This document shows, piece by piece, positions 10,307-22,853 of a stretch of 64,000 nucleotides of DNA. The translations under genes and the position numbers were made by a program. Under the pieces are notes generated by a model. It was not told where the DNA came from. It did no database searches and saw nothing but the letters and a program-made list of their open reading frames with translations. The stretch is from Agroathelia rolfsii (lineage: Eukaryota > Basidiomycota > Agaricomycetes > Amylocorticiales > Amylocorticiaceae). The stretch is taken from contig JABRWF010000002.1 of assembly GCA_018343915.1 (NCBI GenBank), positions 4,464,001 through 4,528,000 on the forward strand. Direction: 5' to 3'. Position 1 is the first letter of the stretch. Every line of letters starts with the position of its first letter.

Positions 10307-12736
10307 ATGCAGTCTGGTTTTTCCAACACGAACACAGTCCCTCTCTGGGACTTTTCTCACCCACAAAGTTTCTCGCAACTCGCAGATGATGATTTCCTAG
10401 CCCTGCTGCAAAAGCAGTTTCCGACCACGACCACAGGCGGCTATGACGATTCCGCCGCCTCTCTCGGCGGTGGCGCCGGAAATCCCTTTGGTACCGTTTC
10501 TGGTGTGAACCCTTTCCATTCCGACGCCGTCTCCAGCGGTGGACTGGGCGCCTACGCCGGCATCGACCCCCAGTCGATCTCGACGACGCATTTTCCCATG
10601 ACCGATTTTGCTGATCCACCCTCGGAGGACAGCAGTCCCAGTCCGCCGGGGACGAGCGTGCAAGAGTCATCTGCCCCTCGCTCGAGGCGTGATTCGACGA
10701 TTGAGATCGATAATGGGTCCGTAGGCGATGAAAGCATGTCCTTGTCGACCAACAAGCGTAAGGTTGATGATGAAGACGACGACTTTGATGAAGGCCCAAG
10801 TACGAAGCATACTGGTGTGTAGTCGCCGTCCCCCCCCCCCCTCCCTTCCCTCTGCCTCTGCCTTGCCTACACGTTCCTTGGGGCTGCCACCTCTATAATA
10901 CAATCCCTATTTCCACTTGACGCCGGTGGTTCATAACGGGTTGTCATTTCGGCGTTATGTGGGTCCGAAGCTTATGCCTCATTGACAGCATCATCGGCCA
11001 ATAACAAGAAGGTTTCGTCGTCCTCATCAGCAAGAAGAAAGTCGACTGGTCAGGTGAGTAGACTGACACACAATCCATTTGGAGCCATGACGACTAATAT
11101 GAGAGTTTACCCCCTTTTCAGAAGGACGAAGGCAGGTTGATGAAACGCAAGGAACAGAACCGAGCAGCGCAGCGAGCATTCCGAGAGAGAAAAGAAAAGC
11201 ATGTTAGAGATGTGGGTATCATATATTCTACCGCCATATGGGCTTTTGTTGTTGACGCCGCATTCTTTTTTTTCTCCTTCAGCTGGAAGAAAAAGTCGCC
11301 AAACTCGAGGCCAAAAACGAGACCACCCAAGCTGAGAACGAAAACCTGCGTGATCTCCTGAACCGTCTGCGCCAGGAGAACATGGAGCTCAAGCGCAACC
11401 AAAACACTCAGACATCGCAGCATCCACACACCAAGTTCGAGTTCCGTATGCCACGCACGGGCTCCTCACCCATGGCCTCTTCATCTTCCTCTGGCAGCAC
11501 TAGCGGCAACAGCTCCGGTTCTTCGCCCTCGGCCACGTCCGCCACGGACTCACCCGATGCGGCGTCGACATCGAAGCCGGACTGGTCGGGCCTGCAGACG
11601 TTTGACCCGAACGCGCTCAGTCTGCTAGACGAGACACCACAAACGACGGCGACGGATCTGCAGCTCGATTTCCCATTCAGCGACAGTGGCTTTGATAGCT
11701 CGGCTTCAGGATCTTCCTCGATGGACACAAGTGGTGGCAACAACCACGGTATGCCTGCGTTGGGCAAGACACCATTCACGACGATCGCGAGCAACCCGAA
11801 CTTTACATCGTTTGCGGACTTTGACACCACCTCATTTGGCAACATGGGCGGTGATATCAGCCTCAGCAGCGAGTTTGGTGGCGCGTTCGAGTGGCCACCG
11901 GCTCCCCCGATGCAGGATGGCAGTATGGGCTCCTCACCATACGACGATCCGTTCGGGCATGATTTCTTCGGGAGCCCCATGAACAGCGGTCCTATGGACT
12001 TTGCGGCGCTGATGAAGAGCACGCCATCAGCGATTGGTAGCAGCCATGGTGGTGGAAACAGCAATGCGAGCAGCCCGGTGTCGCATCGGCAGAACAGCTC
12101 GGATAACAACAATGGTAGTGGCACTGTCACCGGCCTTGGATCCTGTCCAAACGGCGCTGGCGAGTGTCCTACGACAAAGGCCGAGCTGAAGAAGTGCATC
12201 GAGGCTGAGGGGCAGTCGCCGTTTGCGCCGACCAGTCCGCCTGCTGTGAACAATAACACTGGTAGTGGTAGTACCACCGCGTCATCAGCGTCGTCGCCAT
12301 CGATGGAATCGATAGTGGCTACGCCGCTGTCGTGTACGATGCTGCCGATGCCGATAGTGTCCCCTGCCGAGGGCGGTGCGCAGAGTCTGTTGAAGAAGGG
12401 CGCTGCAGGGATCTTGTGCCATGGTTCGTCGATCCCAAAGACGGAGAAGAGCGAAAAGAATGTAGAGGTGTTGTCTGCCTGGCGGACAATCACGAATGAC
12501 CCTGGGTTCAAGGTGTGTTATTTTTGGTTCTGTGACTTTTTTTGATTAATTAACCAAAAAAAAAAAAATAGGACGCAGATATCAACGAACTTTGTGTAGA
12601 GTTTTCGCAAAAGGCGAGGTGTGATGGTGAAAAGGTAGTGTTGGAGCCCTCGGGTGTGCAGCATATCCTCCAAACGCTCAATTCGCATAAGCAGCGGAAG
12701 GCGTTGGGCCTGACGAACAGCAGCAGCTTCAACTAG
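10307..12736 (+). CDS. YAP1: AP-1-like bZIP transcription factor (Yap1/Pap1 type)
   Basis: Oxidative-stress regulator of the fungal AP-1 family. Five exons (10307-10814, 10989-11053, 11122-11211, 11283-12512, 12572-12736) give about 685 residues. The basic region (about 195-220) holds QNRAAQRAFRERKEKH, the Yap-specific signature with Q and F in place of usual bZIP residues. It is followed by a leucine zipper (LEEKVAKLEAKNETTQAENE). A Ser/Thr/Asn-rich middle follows. A cysteine-rich region lies near residues 508-527 (SCPNGAGECPTTKAELKKCI). A second set of cysteines follows: LSC, ILCHG, ELCVEF and ARCDG near the C-terminus. In Yap1/Pap1 such n- and c-CRD cysteines form disulphides that mask the nuclear export signal. 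Intron 4 ends in a pure A-run before TAG, an unusual acceptor lacking a pyrimidine tract. Confidence 0.9.
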
Positions 12737-13884
12737 TGTTCTTTCTTCGGTTGCGATGGCGGCGGTTGTGGATGTGACGATGAGGATGCTATTAGTTGAG
12801 CCCGAACCCCATATAGTCACTTGCTCACTTTAGCACTCGCTGATAATACTTCTCCATCCATATACTTCTTCCTCTCTTCCGTGCATACACACGTACTCAC
12901 GCCCATACGCATCCCCTTTGCATCATCTATCATCACTTGTCTATCGCCGCACCCTTGCCTTTTGTTCATCTCGGAACGCTCGTATATATTTTTTGTCTTC
13001 CTATTGTTGTTAAAGGCAGAAAAAGTTTTGTTGTATATCATTTCATTTTCCTCCCTTCGTCATTGTCTGTCGTCTGGGCTTTTCTGGTTTGGGGCTATTC
13101 TCTTTTTCTCCTTACATTACACATCGTTTTTTTTTTTCTTGGCCCTCATCCCCACGTTGTTTATATACTGCTTATATGTGTACTACACCCATCTTTTCTT
13201 ATGATGACGATAACCCTCCCCCGCTCCCCTCTATTGTGTTTCCATATTGATCGGCATGCATTTTCATCTTTTTATTTTTTTTTCTATATCTTTTTTCTCT
13301 TGCTCGTTTTTGACTAATTAAAGAACGAAAATGAAATATTTTTTCTTTTTCTCCCAGAAATTGAAACAGTTTTTGGATGTTGGTCTTCTTACGTGTGGTC
13401 ATTGTATGTCTGCGCGTGTGCGAGTACGTATGGCGTGCCGCAGTCAGTGAAGCGCATGTTGTATTGATATAGATGCAGGGATAAATGAGACGGAGAAATA
13501 ATAATAACCTGAACCTTTTGCTCGATGGTATGTGCTGGAATGGGATGGAATGGGCGGGAACAATGGAGGGAGATGTGGTAGGATTAAGAGACGACGCGTA
13601 ATTGGTGCATAGTTTGTTACACAATCACAAGTTGTGACATTGTATTTGCCCCATAGCTTATCTTAATACACTTGCTGGACCCATCTCTTCTTACATATTC
13701 ATATTTTACTTCATTTACTCTGCCGCCGCCCTGTCCTGCTCTTGGCCTCGTGGGGAAATTGTAACGACGACGACTTTGCTGCTGCACCACACCATCCATC
13801 ATCTACTTGCAGCCTCTCTCTCTCGCTTGATAGCACTTTCTTCTTCTTATCCTAGAACACTGCTATAGAACAAATAACATCAGC
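12737..13884. other. Intergenic between YAP1-like and GET3
   Basis: No gene seen. It is extremely T-rich (12840-13320), consistent with a 3' UTR followed by the GET3 promoter/leader, with CT repeats near 13810. Confidence 0.5.
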
Positions 13885-15942
13885 ATGGGCGACGATTTGG
13901 AGACCACGCCTCCGACACTCCAAAACATCCTCGATCAGAAATCGCTCAAGTGGATCTTCTGCGGTGAATATACACTGGCCTCTTCCTCATTCATCATCAT
14001 CATCACCATCATCCTTCATTTTTGCTCTTCACCTTGGGGCTCTTCTGCTCTTTAATGCTTCTACCTTCCTAATTATTCTATTTTGTATACTAATGGCATT
14101 CATCTTTTTCCTCTCTCTTTAACTGGGACACGCTATATCATACAGGTGGAAAGGGCGGTGTAGGTATGCAGGTTGTTCTTTTGTAAACTGTTACCCAACG
14201 AAGTTCGACATATCTCACGATAAACTCACTCTGTGCTCTTGGTCTGGTCGGAATGGTGTCGCCACGTCAATTTTCCCTCTATTGTCATCTGCTTTGCGCG
14301 TGAACAGGAAAGACGACGACCTCTTGCTCGCTTGCGATCCAGCTTGCAAACTGTCGCGAATCGGTGTTGTTGATCGTGCGTATTGCGTTCTTTTTTTCGG
14401 CGTTGAGTTTGATATTGACTAAATCGGCAAACCTATTGCGTTTTTTTTCCACCTACTTTTATCCATATATATATGCAACAAATAACCGTGCACGCTCCCT
14501 AATGCACACACACACACAACTCCTCGACGCGCATGAAAAAAAAAACAGTCAACTGATCCCGCACACAATCTGTCAGACGCGTTTGGTCAAAAATTCTCCA
14601 AGGATGCGACAAAGGTGAACGGGTTCGATAACCTGTACGCGATGGAGATCGACCCGACGAGTTCGATTCAAGAGATGGTTGAGCAATGTAGGTATTTTCT
14701 TTGCCCCCATCATCGCCTCGTATCATGAACGATGCTCCTTGAATATCTCATGATCTAACACAATTTTCATTCTCTCTTGTAATCAGCCGATTCAAATGGC
14801 ATGATGGGCTCGATGATGCAAGACCTGGCGTTTGCTATCCCCGGTGTGGACGAGGCTATGAGCTTTGCAGAGATCATGAAGTGCGTACTCAAATTAGCTT
14901 TCATCTTCGACTTGCCTTCTTCCCAATATCTAAAAATTATACTGAATATATAAATTTACCTTTCTGCTCCTTATTTCCATGTAATACAGACACGTCAAAT
15001 CGATGCAATACTCCGTCATCGTGTTTGATACCGCGCCGACGGGACACACGCTACGGTTTTTGTCCTTCCCAACTGTGCTCGAGAAGGCGCTTGGCAAGCT
15101 CAGTACGCTCAGTGGAAGGTTTGGACCGATGATCAATCAGGTGAAGATTAGATCAAGACTGTTCGAACCTTTTTTTTTGTGGCCAGTTCTCCCCGTCCAC
15201 CCCTCTTTTTAGCAAAACGCAGAGGGGCAAAGGGAGGGGGACACAGAACAAAAGGGAAAACGCATGTACTGACCAATCTATCCCAGATGTCAAGTCTTAT
15301 GGGTGGCTCACCCGACTCTCAAGAAGACATGTTCGCCAAGCTCGAGTCAATGCGGGCGGTGATCACGGAGGTGAACACGCAGTTCAAGGATCCTGTTCGT
15401 ATAATCCTTCCTATTTTTCCTTTATGCTACATACTGACTTTGCGGTTCTACCTTGATTTTTATTTTATTTTATTTTACGAAAAATAAAAACAATAGGAAA
15501 AGACAACGTTCGTTTGTGTCTGCATTTCTGAATTCCTCTCGCTCTACGAGACGGAGCGGCTGATTCAGGAACTAACATCATACGAGATTGATACCCACAA
15601 TATTGTCGTTAACCAGCTCCTCTTCCCACCCAAGAGTGAGCATATTTTCTTTACATTGCTCTTATCACATAATTGTATCGATCTAACCTCCTGTCTCTGG
15701 CCCTTTCCCTTTTCCATTTCATTCCATTCCCTTTTGCATGACAAACAGACTCCACGTGTGAACACTGTGACGTACGTCAGAAAATGCAGCAAAAGTATCT
15801 CAACGAAGCACACGAGCTCTATGATGAATTCTTCCACATCGTGCGCCTGCCCCTCCTGACTGAGGAAGTCCGCGGTCCCGCCAAGCTCAAGGAGTTCTCC
15901 AAGATGCTCGTGGAGCCGTATATTCCGCCTAGGGAGCGATGA
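13885..15942 (+). CDS. GET3: GET3 ATPase, tail-anchored protein targeting factor
   Basis: Cytosolic ATPase that captures tail-anchored proteins and delivers them to the Get1/Get2 receptor at the ER. Nine exons join in phase to 329 residues, the usual length. The P-loop [20 protein letters not shown] is assembled from exons 1-3. Exon 2 is only 18 nt (14146-14163). Other landmarks are [12 protein letters not shown] (switch I), [17 protein letters not shown] (switch II), the Met-rich stretch with [12 protein letters not shown], and the zinc-binding CEHC pair near residue 270. The C-terminus [19 protein letters not shown] is also typical. Exons are 13885-13963, 14146-14163, 14308-14375, 14549-14687, 14787-14880, 14990-15140, 15287-15394, 15497-15635 and 15749-15942. 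Confidence 0.95.
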
Positions 15943-18118
15943 TGATGCATCTATAGTGGTGATATAAAGATGAGATGAAGGCAGATCTGATGGGGTGAGA
16001 CAACGAGATAGTGTGATAGATGTCGTTAGCGAGTGGGGTTGTGAGAGGGTGAATTGCGTATTAATTAATCACCCTGCATACATATAATGGTAACTGTCTT
16101 TTATTCCTTTCTTAGGAGTTTCGTTCCCAATTTCGAATCAATAACCTCAGGTCTCAAGTCTCGTTACAGCCTTATGAGCCAGTACCGCACTCTTTAGGTG
16201 CTAACGCAGAATAAATTCACATATCCTTCAACTTTCACTCTACTTTTTTTCCGTTCTCCAATACTTGATTCTTAGCCTTACATATATCAGCAATATGCAT
16301 TCGATTAATAAGCGTAACTGGGAGAACGGCAATGCTTGTATTTCATCCTATTTCGGAATCGAACCATTCAATTCAGATTGTAGATCGAGACTATCATTTG
16401 TGAGGATTAGCATATTCCCTCGACGAACAATGTCCACTACAACTCACACCACCCCAATCATGCTTGTATCTGTAGAAGAAAGTTTTGAGTTTGTAAATCA
16501 GTAATTTTCTTCAAAGAGATTGGGATTTGGCACTATAAATATTACTAGCAGCGACTCGTGCTCTGCATGGACCAGGTGCAAGATGTCAACAAATTTCATC
16601 AATAGGGAAATTGAGGAATCAGGCATTGACCTGGATTCAGCAACCCACGCTACGCATAGAAATTGTACCTAGCAAGACATCCAACAGCCTGTTGCCTACT
16701 GGTATGGACGTCACATACTCCCATTGTAGTACACTTCATTAGAGTAACAAGCTCAACTTGAAAGAATCAGCCACGGGTCTCCCAAAGTCTGGCCTGTGCT
16801 GTAATAAAGAAAAAGTAGATCTACTACCCCTGCATGATCCACCTGAAGTGCTAAAATAGCTCTTGATCACGGGTGACACCATTTCACGCGAATCTAGAGA
16901 AAAGATTCGGCAGCACAACTCTGTCTTTGCTTTTACATCTCTTGGCACGAATAAATAATGATAACAAGGAATATCTTTTATACAAAGATATCATCCTATT
17001 AAATGACCGTTTTGAATTAATCCGATGCTCCAAAATGTTGTTAATACATACTGGGAAACAATGACAAGACCTGATAATTGTGGCCATACAAACTCCTCCC
17101 CCGTGCAAATCACAAGTGCCAGCCAGTACTTTGCAAATCCAACTATGTGTAATTGTTGAGACATCGCAACAGCGATCAAAGATGTGTGGCGACGACAGGT
17201 TTCGGTGTACGCATCTTATCTGAGTATTTTGTATTTTTTGTGTGATTTACATCGTCTGAGTTTCCCCGCACATATACTGGAACATTGTATATATATTGTT
17301 GTAGTTGCAACAATCTATTCTACAAGTTGTATGTATATTACCTCCCGCTTGATATATTACTAATCACTACGGGGTTTCCGGATGCTATTTGTAATAAAAG
17401 GTGAAATAACATTGTAAACCGTCAATGTCCACCAATCACAGTGTAGTTTAAGCATGTTAGCCGAAAGGTGATGGCGAAAGTCATAGAATAATCTGGCTGA
17501 GCTAGGATAACATGTTCCCAAAAACAGAGGTTGTACTAAGAACATTTGTAAGCTAGGTAAAATGGAACGGACAGTCCAACCAGTTCTGCTAGTGCAATTC
17601 CTCTATATTTCATTTTGACCTCAATCTTACCCACCGGCAAAACAAGGATAGAAGATAGCACCACTGTACATAGCAACTATTTTGTGTGTGCGTGTTCCCT
17701 TTTTTTTGAATCTTGGTCATTGATTATCTGTTAGTTCATCCCATCATACTACCATTACATTATGGAGAACCTGGCTCTACATCCTTCAAATGCTAATGCA
17801 AAGTAAAAGCCTGCCGCTTTGCTACAAAAGTAATACTTCAATCTCTGCTGGCTATTTTCCCTGTATACTTTATTTTATCATCAAATAATATGCTTTCTTT
17901 TCTATTAATTTGCATTACTTCGGCGGTACATCTGTGACAAAAGCATAAACGTTGTAGAAGATGAATAATAACATATTGCAGGAACTTGAAGAGCTAACCA
18001 TAATTAGTACTAGCACCTGCTGCCACTTCACCATCAAACAGTACAGACTTTTTGATCAAAACCTGAGTGATATCCAATGAGTATACATTCTTACACACGG
18101 CTGTTGTCATTTCGTGAT
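15943..18118. other. Gene-poor AT-rich stretch
   Basis: After the GET3 3' end I find no open frame with recognisable features on either strand. No inverted terminal repeats or transposase remnants were recognised. Confidence 0.4.
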
Positions 18119-18247
18119 TTAAGGAACAATATTGCCTACAGAATTTTTTGGGGTACTTGAATACGGTCTTGCCTGAGTAAGAGTGCCGATGCATATTAGT
18201 TGCAGAAGGGTTAAAATGACACTAATATGCGGGATGGGTAGTTGCAT
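18119..18247 (-). CDS. Candidate tiny secreted peptide (42 aa)
   Basis: The ATG at 18247 opens a 42-codon frame. It codes a strong signal-peptide-like N-terminus (HISVILTLLQLICIGTLTQA) followed by a short polar peptide RPYSSTPKNSVGNIVP. A TATA-like AGTATAAAAACT lies about 100 bases upstream on the same strand. The N-terminus resembles the product at 47068-47339 in pattern (ILxLLQ, CI, a short-chain residue before the cut, then SS-PK). An intron beginning GTAGGC within the frame would give a different C-terminus. The call rests on the signal peptide and the promoter; there is no homology evidence. Confidence 0.4.
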   Translation of the reverse strand: MQLPIPHISVILTLLQLICIGTLTQARPYSSTPKNSVGNIVP

Positions 18248-19743
18248 AGTGAAGTTGGCAATGTGGTGATGACTTGGTTATAGCTGAGTGAGAAGGAGTA
18301 GTGCTAAACCCCTGCTAAAAAGTGTCAAGGAACAAACAGGTGAGTTTTTATACTATGCTGCTGCACCTCAATTGAACTGAAAGCATGAGGCGCGTGCGGA
18401 ATTATCTTCCGAAAATACTCAAATTAAATATAAGAATATCCATCGCATTGGAATGCCACAAAGTGCAAGCATCAATCAACAATCTGTCAATGTCAAGAAA
18501 GGTTCAGGAACATCCAGGTTTGCTCAAATCATCACATGTCACTGCCTCAACCAACACTCTGACAGGGCATGCGGTTGATGTGGAGTCACATGCAGATATT
18601 GCTATTTACGCATACTTTGATATTAGTAATTCAGGGCTCTCGATTCAATGACTCGGTAAATTTACTGCTCTGTATGCATGTATACTGGCATACCAAAGGG
18701 CCAATTTTACTGTGGATTGCACTAGCTCGATAATTTCAAGGACCAGACGTTGAAAACATTTAAAAGTCTGTTACTATTGTCTAGCATGTACGTGTAAATG
18801 CCTATATACATGATTATGTAACCAATCCACTTGGAACAATTTGAAGCAATCAAAAGGATTACTTTATTTAGCGCTTTGCAGTTTGATGTATTAATTGCAA
18901 TTTCCTTGAATCCCTCCGAGAAATGCTTATTAAATTGGTATACTATGTGCTCAATTCTAAAGCTGAATAGCGGGTGAAACAGCGGAACTCAAGCTCACTT
19001 CAATATGCTTCTTTGTTTGGATTATTCTCAATCTTAGGGACTGTTTCAGACTACGATTATATGACCTATCTTCAAAGTCAATTCAAGCCTGTACTGATGC
19101 TACCAAAACTCGCAAAGGAGAAATGCCAGTAGGTAAAGTGAATTCAGGCGCAACAATGGTGATGCCGGTGATAGGCAGAACAGAAGGTGGGTTCTCGCCT
19201 TATTTTGTTTGCCCTGAACGCATGCTGCCTGGACACCACTTAATGTGTGCATTGCACTTAAGGCTCCCATGTAAAACAATTGGTTATGATGACTTGGAGA
19301 GATAAGACTCAAATCATTCTCAACTCCGAGTCTTATTCCAGTTTTAGCAAAGAACTTTGGGCCACACTCATGTAGTCTTATGTAGAGCTAATAAAAGTCA
19401 AGTTTCTATTCCACTGACATGCAAATGATAAATATAGGATTGTATCAATGTTCCTGAATCAAGTTGTCAATGCAAATGTCAATGTCTTGTCATGGGTGAT
19501 TTAATCTTAAGCACAAACCAATTCTGACGGATTATCACTAGCACCCCAACACTGACGTGCTCCTGATGCGCCTAATGCTTTGGATTACAATCGGGTGTTT
19601 TTACTCGGCGTTTGAAGAATATGATTCTCTACTTAAAAGCGCTTGATTACCAATGATGTCTTGTGTAGTACTACTAGCATCCGAACATCCCTGTGTTCTA
19701 CTAATCTTGGCTGTCATAAAATAGCTCTTCTTCCGCTGAAATA
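18248..19743. other. Intergenic, upstream of 7-TM gene
   Basis: AT-rich, with scattered short open frames but nothing with recognisable motifs. An 88-codon frame at 18385-18651 has no TM segment or signal peptide and no similarity I recognise. Confidence 0.4.
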
Positions 19744-20986
19744 ATGTTGGAAAGCACACCTTCAGTCACATCCGGTGAAATTTCAGTCTATCTAGCCTTA
19801 GTGTTCTCAGCAGTATTTTATGGTTAGTCCATTATCTTTATACCATATGCTCTAAAAATTTTTGACGTTGGCGTTGGCATCGCAGGAATATATCTGTTAC
19901 TATTCCTAATTTCTGCTTACTGCCTTGAGGTTAACGCATATGTTACCCTTCGGCAACGGCGATTTTATCATGCATTTGGATTTGTTGTCCTTCTCCTCAA
20001 CACATACTTCTTTATTTCACGGGCTGCCGCAAGTCTGTTGATGTGGATTATTCATCGTGACTATCCGGGAGGACCACTGCAATACTTCTATCTTTGCTCA
20101 TCTTTTGGATGGTTTGTTACCGGCAATATTGCACAGAGCGTTGCAAACTTGTTAACTGACTTGCTCCTTGTAAGTCTGAACCAATATCAAACAGCCATAA
20201 TAGTAAATATGCATAATTTTGAAGACTTATCGATGTTACATTATCTATGGGAGCCAACTATGGGTTGTACTACTTCCTCTCTCATGTTCTATTGTGTTCA
20301 TAGGCAAGTGTTTAACCTGGTGATGCCAAAAAAAATTGTTTCTTGTTTACTGATACTCAACAGTCCTCTACATTGTGCTTGAAGTATATCAGGTGAATGG
20401 GGGGTATTTGTCTGTAACAGCAGGAACAAACATGGTCATTGCTAGCAATAGTATGACAATTGCTGCAAACATCATTGTTACTTTCATGATATCTTTGAGG
20501 CTCTATACGGCTCATAAACAGATTAAGAAAGTTCTCGATAAAAATCTAGCAACGACGTACACAGGTGTTGCAGCTATTTTCATTGAGTCCGCCCTTCCTT
20601 TTTGTATTCTCGGGATTATTTTCTGCATCACTATGTATGTGGGTTCAGTAACCGATGAAGTGTTTGAGTTGTTATGGTATTGGTCATGCGTTAGTATTCC
20701 AAAATTCTTTAGGCCCACTAATGTGCTTATTAACAATATTCATCTCCAGGCTATTGCACCCCAAGTAATCATTCTGCGCATTGCTCTAGGACATGCATGG
20801 AACAAAAACACGCTTTCAGAGCTTATGACAAAAACCAATATTGAATTTGGCACTCTAGATTTGGCTTTGGACTCACCAAATACAAGAGGGGCTGAAGAAC
20901 AATTTCGACGTTCCACCATTCCTCAGATGCAAACACAAGATACCTCAACACATATTTCATTCTCATTTGCTTCAAGTTCCTCATAA
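19744..20986 (+). CDS. Seven-TM membrane protein, orphan Agaricomycete family
   Basis: Five exons (19744-19822, 19886-20169, 20225-20303, 20364-20689, 20750-20986) give 334 residues with about seven hydrophobic helices. Family landmarks shared with the copies at 27552-29247 and 51474-52819 are FYG at the exon 1 end, LLMWIIHRDYPGG, a short exon coding YRCYIIYGSQLW, TYTGVAAIFIESALPFCILG, and APQVIILRIALGHAW in the last exon, then a polar tail. The N-terminus is probably outside and the tail inside by analogy with receptor-like 7-TM proteins, but no ligand or function is known. Intron 3 (20304-20363) has a GC donor (GCAAGT) instead of GT. A decayed tandem copy follows 250 bases downstream. Confidence 0.75.
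20304..20363 (+). other. GC-AG intron
   Basis: The donor reads TAG|GCAAGT and the acceptor CAACAG. Only this junction joins ...CSIVFI to VLYIVLEVYQ in frame. The equivalent intron in the downstream pseudogene (21675-21743) also has a GC donor (GCGAGT), so the non-canonical donor predates the duplication. Confidence 0.7.
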
Positions 20987-21238
20987 AAGATTGTTCTTAT
21001 TTGAATGTTGGATTTGTAATAACAGCTTACATTTAATCATTAAGTAGTACAAATTTTGTGTAGAAATTTAACATTAAAACCTGAAGAGTCCCTAGGTGTG
21101 ACAGTGATACCATAGTTGACTTGGTGGCTCTTGCTGACTTAAATTATTCAAAACCAGGAAGGTTTTTCAAAGAAAAATGACATTTTTACCATTATCCTAT
21201 GACAAGGGATATAATAATCGTAACCACCACTTCTCATA

Positions 21239-22368
21239 GGAATCTATCTGTTACTTTTCCTGACGTCTACTTACTGCCATCAGTTTAACGCAAACGTTGC
21301 TTTTTGGCAGCGCCGATTCCACCATGCCTTTGGAGTTACGGTTCTTCTCCTCAACACTTACTTCTTTGTTTCATGAGTTGCAGCAAGTCTGTTGATGTGG
21401 ATTATTCACCGTGACTACCCAAGGGGGTCATTGGAATACTTCCTTCTCTGCTCTTCGGATGATTTGTTGCTGGAAACTTGACTCAGGCCGTGGCAAACAT
21501 GCTAACCGATCTTTTGCTCGTGGGTCCTGTCCCCTGGATTGCAAAAAATCAAACTATAGATGAAATACTAAAGTCAAATGCTATATCTACCCAATGTTTG
21601 TCGATGCTATATCATTTATGGAAGTCAACTATGGATTGTGGTGCTCCCTGTATTGTGTTCTATTGTATTTGTAGGCGAGTAATTTATTTGATTGTATCAG
21701 TGGCGATAGGTTTAAATCCATTGTATTCGCTCATGTACAATAGTACTCTACATCGTAATTGAAGTGATTCAAATAAACGGGGGCTGTTTGTCCGCAACAG
21801 AAGGACTGAACTTGATCATTGTATATAACAGTATGACTATTGCTGTCAACATTGTTGCTACAGGAATGGTTATTTTCACACTCCATACTATACACAAACA
21901 AATGGAAAATATCCTTGATAAAAATTTGACAAGGACGTACACGGGTATTGTGGCCATTCTCATTGAGCTCGCGCTCCCCTTTTGCATTCTTGGCACCTTT
22001 TCCTGCATCATGGAGTATGTGAGCTTAGTCACCGATGAGGTATTTGAGTGAGTATGATATTGGTTATGTGTTAGCATTTTTCAATGTTATATAAACTGGC
22101 CCATATCGGTATTCTTACTAATATTCTTCACTTCTAGGCTATCTCACCTCAAGTAATCATCCTACGCATTGCACTGGGACACGCTTGGAACATAAATACC
22201 TTATCAGAGCTTATGAAAAATACCAATGTTTATTTTGGCACGCCAGATCTGTCTTCAGGCTTATTGGATATGAGAGTAAATGTAGAACAGCGCTCCACCA
22301 TTCCTCAGATGCTAACACAGAGTAATTCAACACATTTCTCCTTTGTATCCAATTTTAATTCTTCATGA
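21239..22368 (+). pseudogene. Decayed tandem copy of the 7-TM gene
   Basis: Exons 2-5 of the gene at 19744 are recognisable in order: IYLLLFLTSTYC, NTYFFVS, LLMWIIHRDYPRG, RCYIIYGSQLWIVVLPVL, the exon from EVIQINGGCLSATEG, and the final APQVII-type exon (SPQVIILRIALGHAW). The copy has a TGA at the position of an Arg codon in NTYFF(V/I)S-R, and a frameshift near 21460 where FGWFV is replaced. It also has an altered exon 4 end (FE followed by TGA), and no counterpart of exon 1 was found upstream. It is therefore a truncated, non-functional duplicate. The 250-base gap to the parent gene supports unequal tandem duplication. Confidence 0.8.
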
Positions 22369-22853
22369 TGGATTGTTCCCATCCTGCTATTACCAAGAAC
22401 CTGTTTTCCAATTGCAATATTAAATTTAAAAAAATAGTTATTGGACTTGGTCTGCATAAACTATGATTTAACTAATAATATACATAAAATATTTCCTCGT
22501 GAATAACGTTTATCATAGCTGAGAGACATATTCCATATTTCGACCACTACTATCAAAATTGATACCTAAGCAGGGAGGATTCAGGGATATGCATATATGC
22601 GTATATTTGGAGAAGAAAGCAGCTTGTAAATGAGGGTCTATATTTGGCGTTCAAGGATGGTGTGAATACAATGCATATATATATATTGAAAGAACAACAA
22701 TATTGATATCGAATACACGAGAAAATAGATACTTTGGAGTAATGCAGAACGAACAGAAAAAAAGAGGGGAGAGGAAGATTGGGAGAAAACATATCTTGGC
22801 TATCTGAACTTTCGCTATTGTCGTCGTCCAAATAGTTCCTTGTCGTGTTTCAA
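22369..22853. other. Intergenic between two convergent genes
   Basis: A convergent 3' region with a short (TA)n run near 22675-22687. No gene seen. Confidence 0.5.

Noticed and set aside
11408..12511. A 367-codon open frame on the - strand opposite YAP1
   Set aside because: It is the antisense shadow of the long Ser/Gly-rich exon 4; it has no motifs and codon bias explains its openness.
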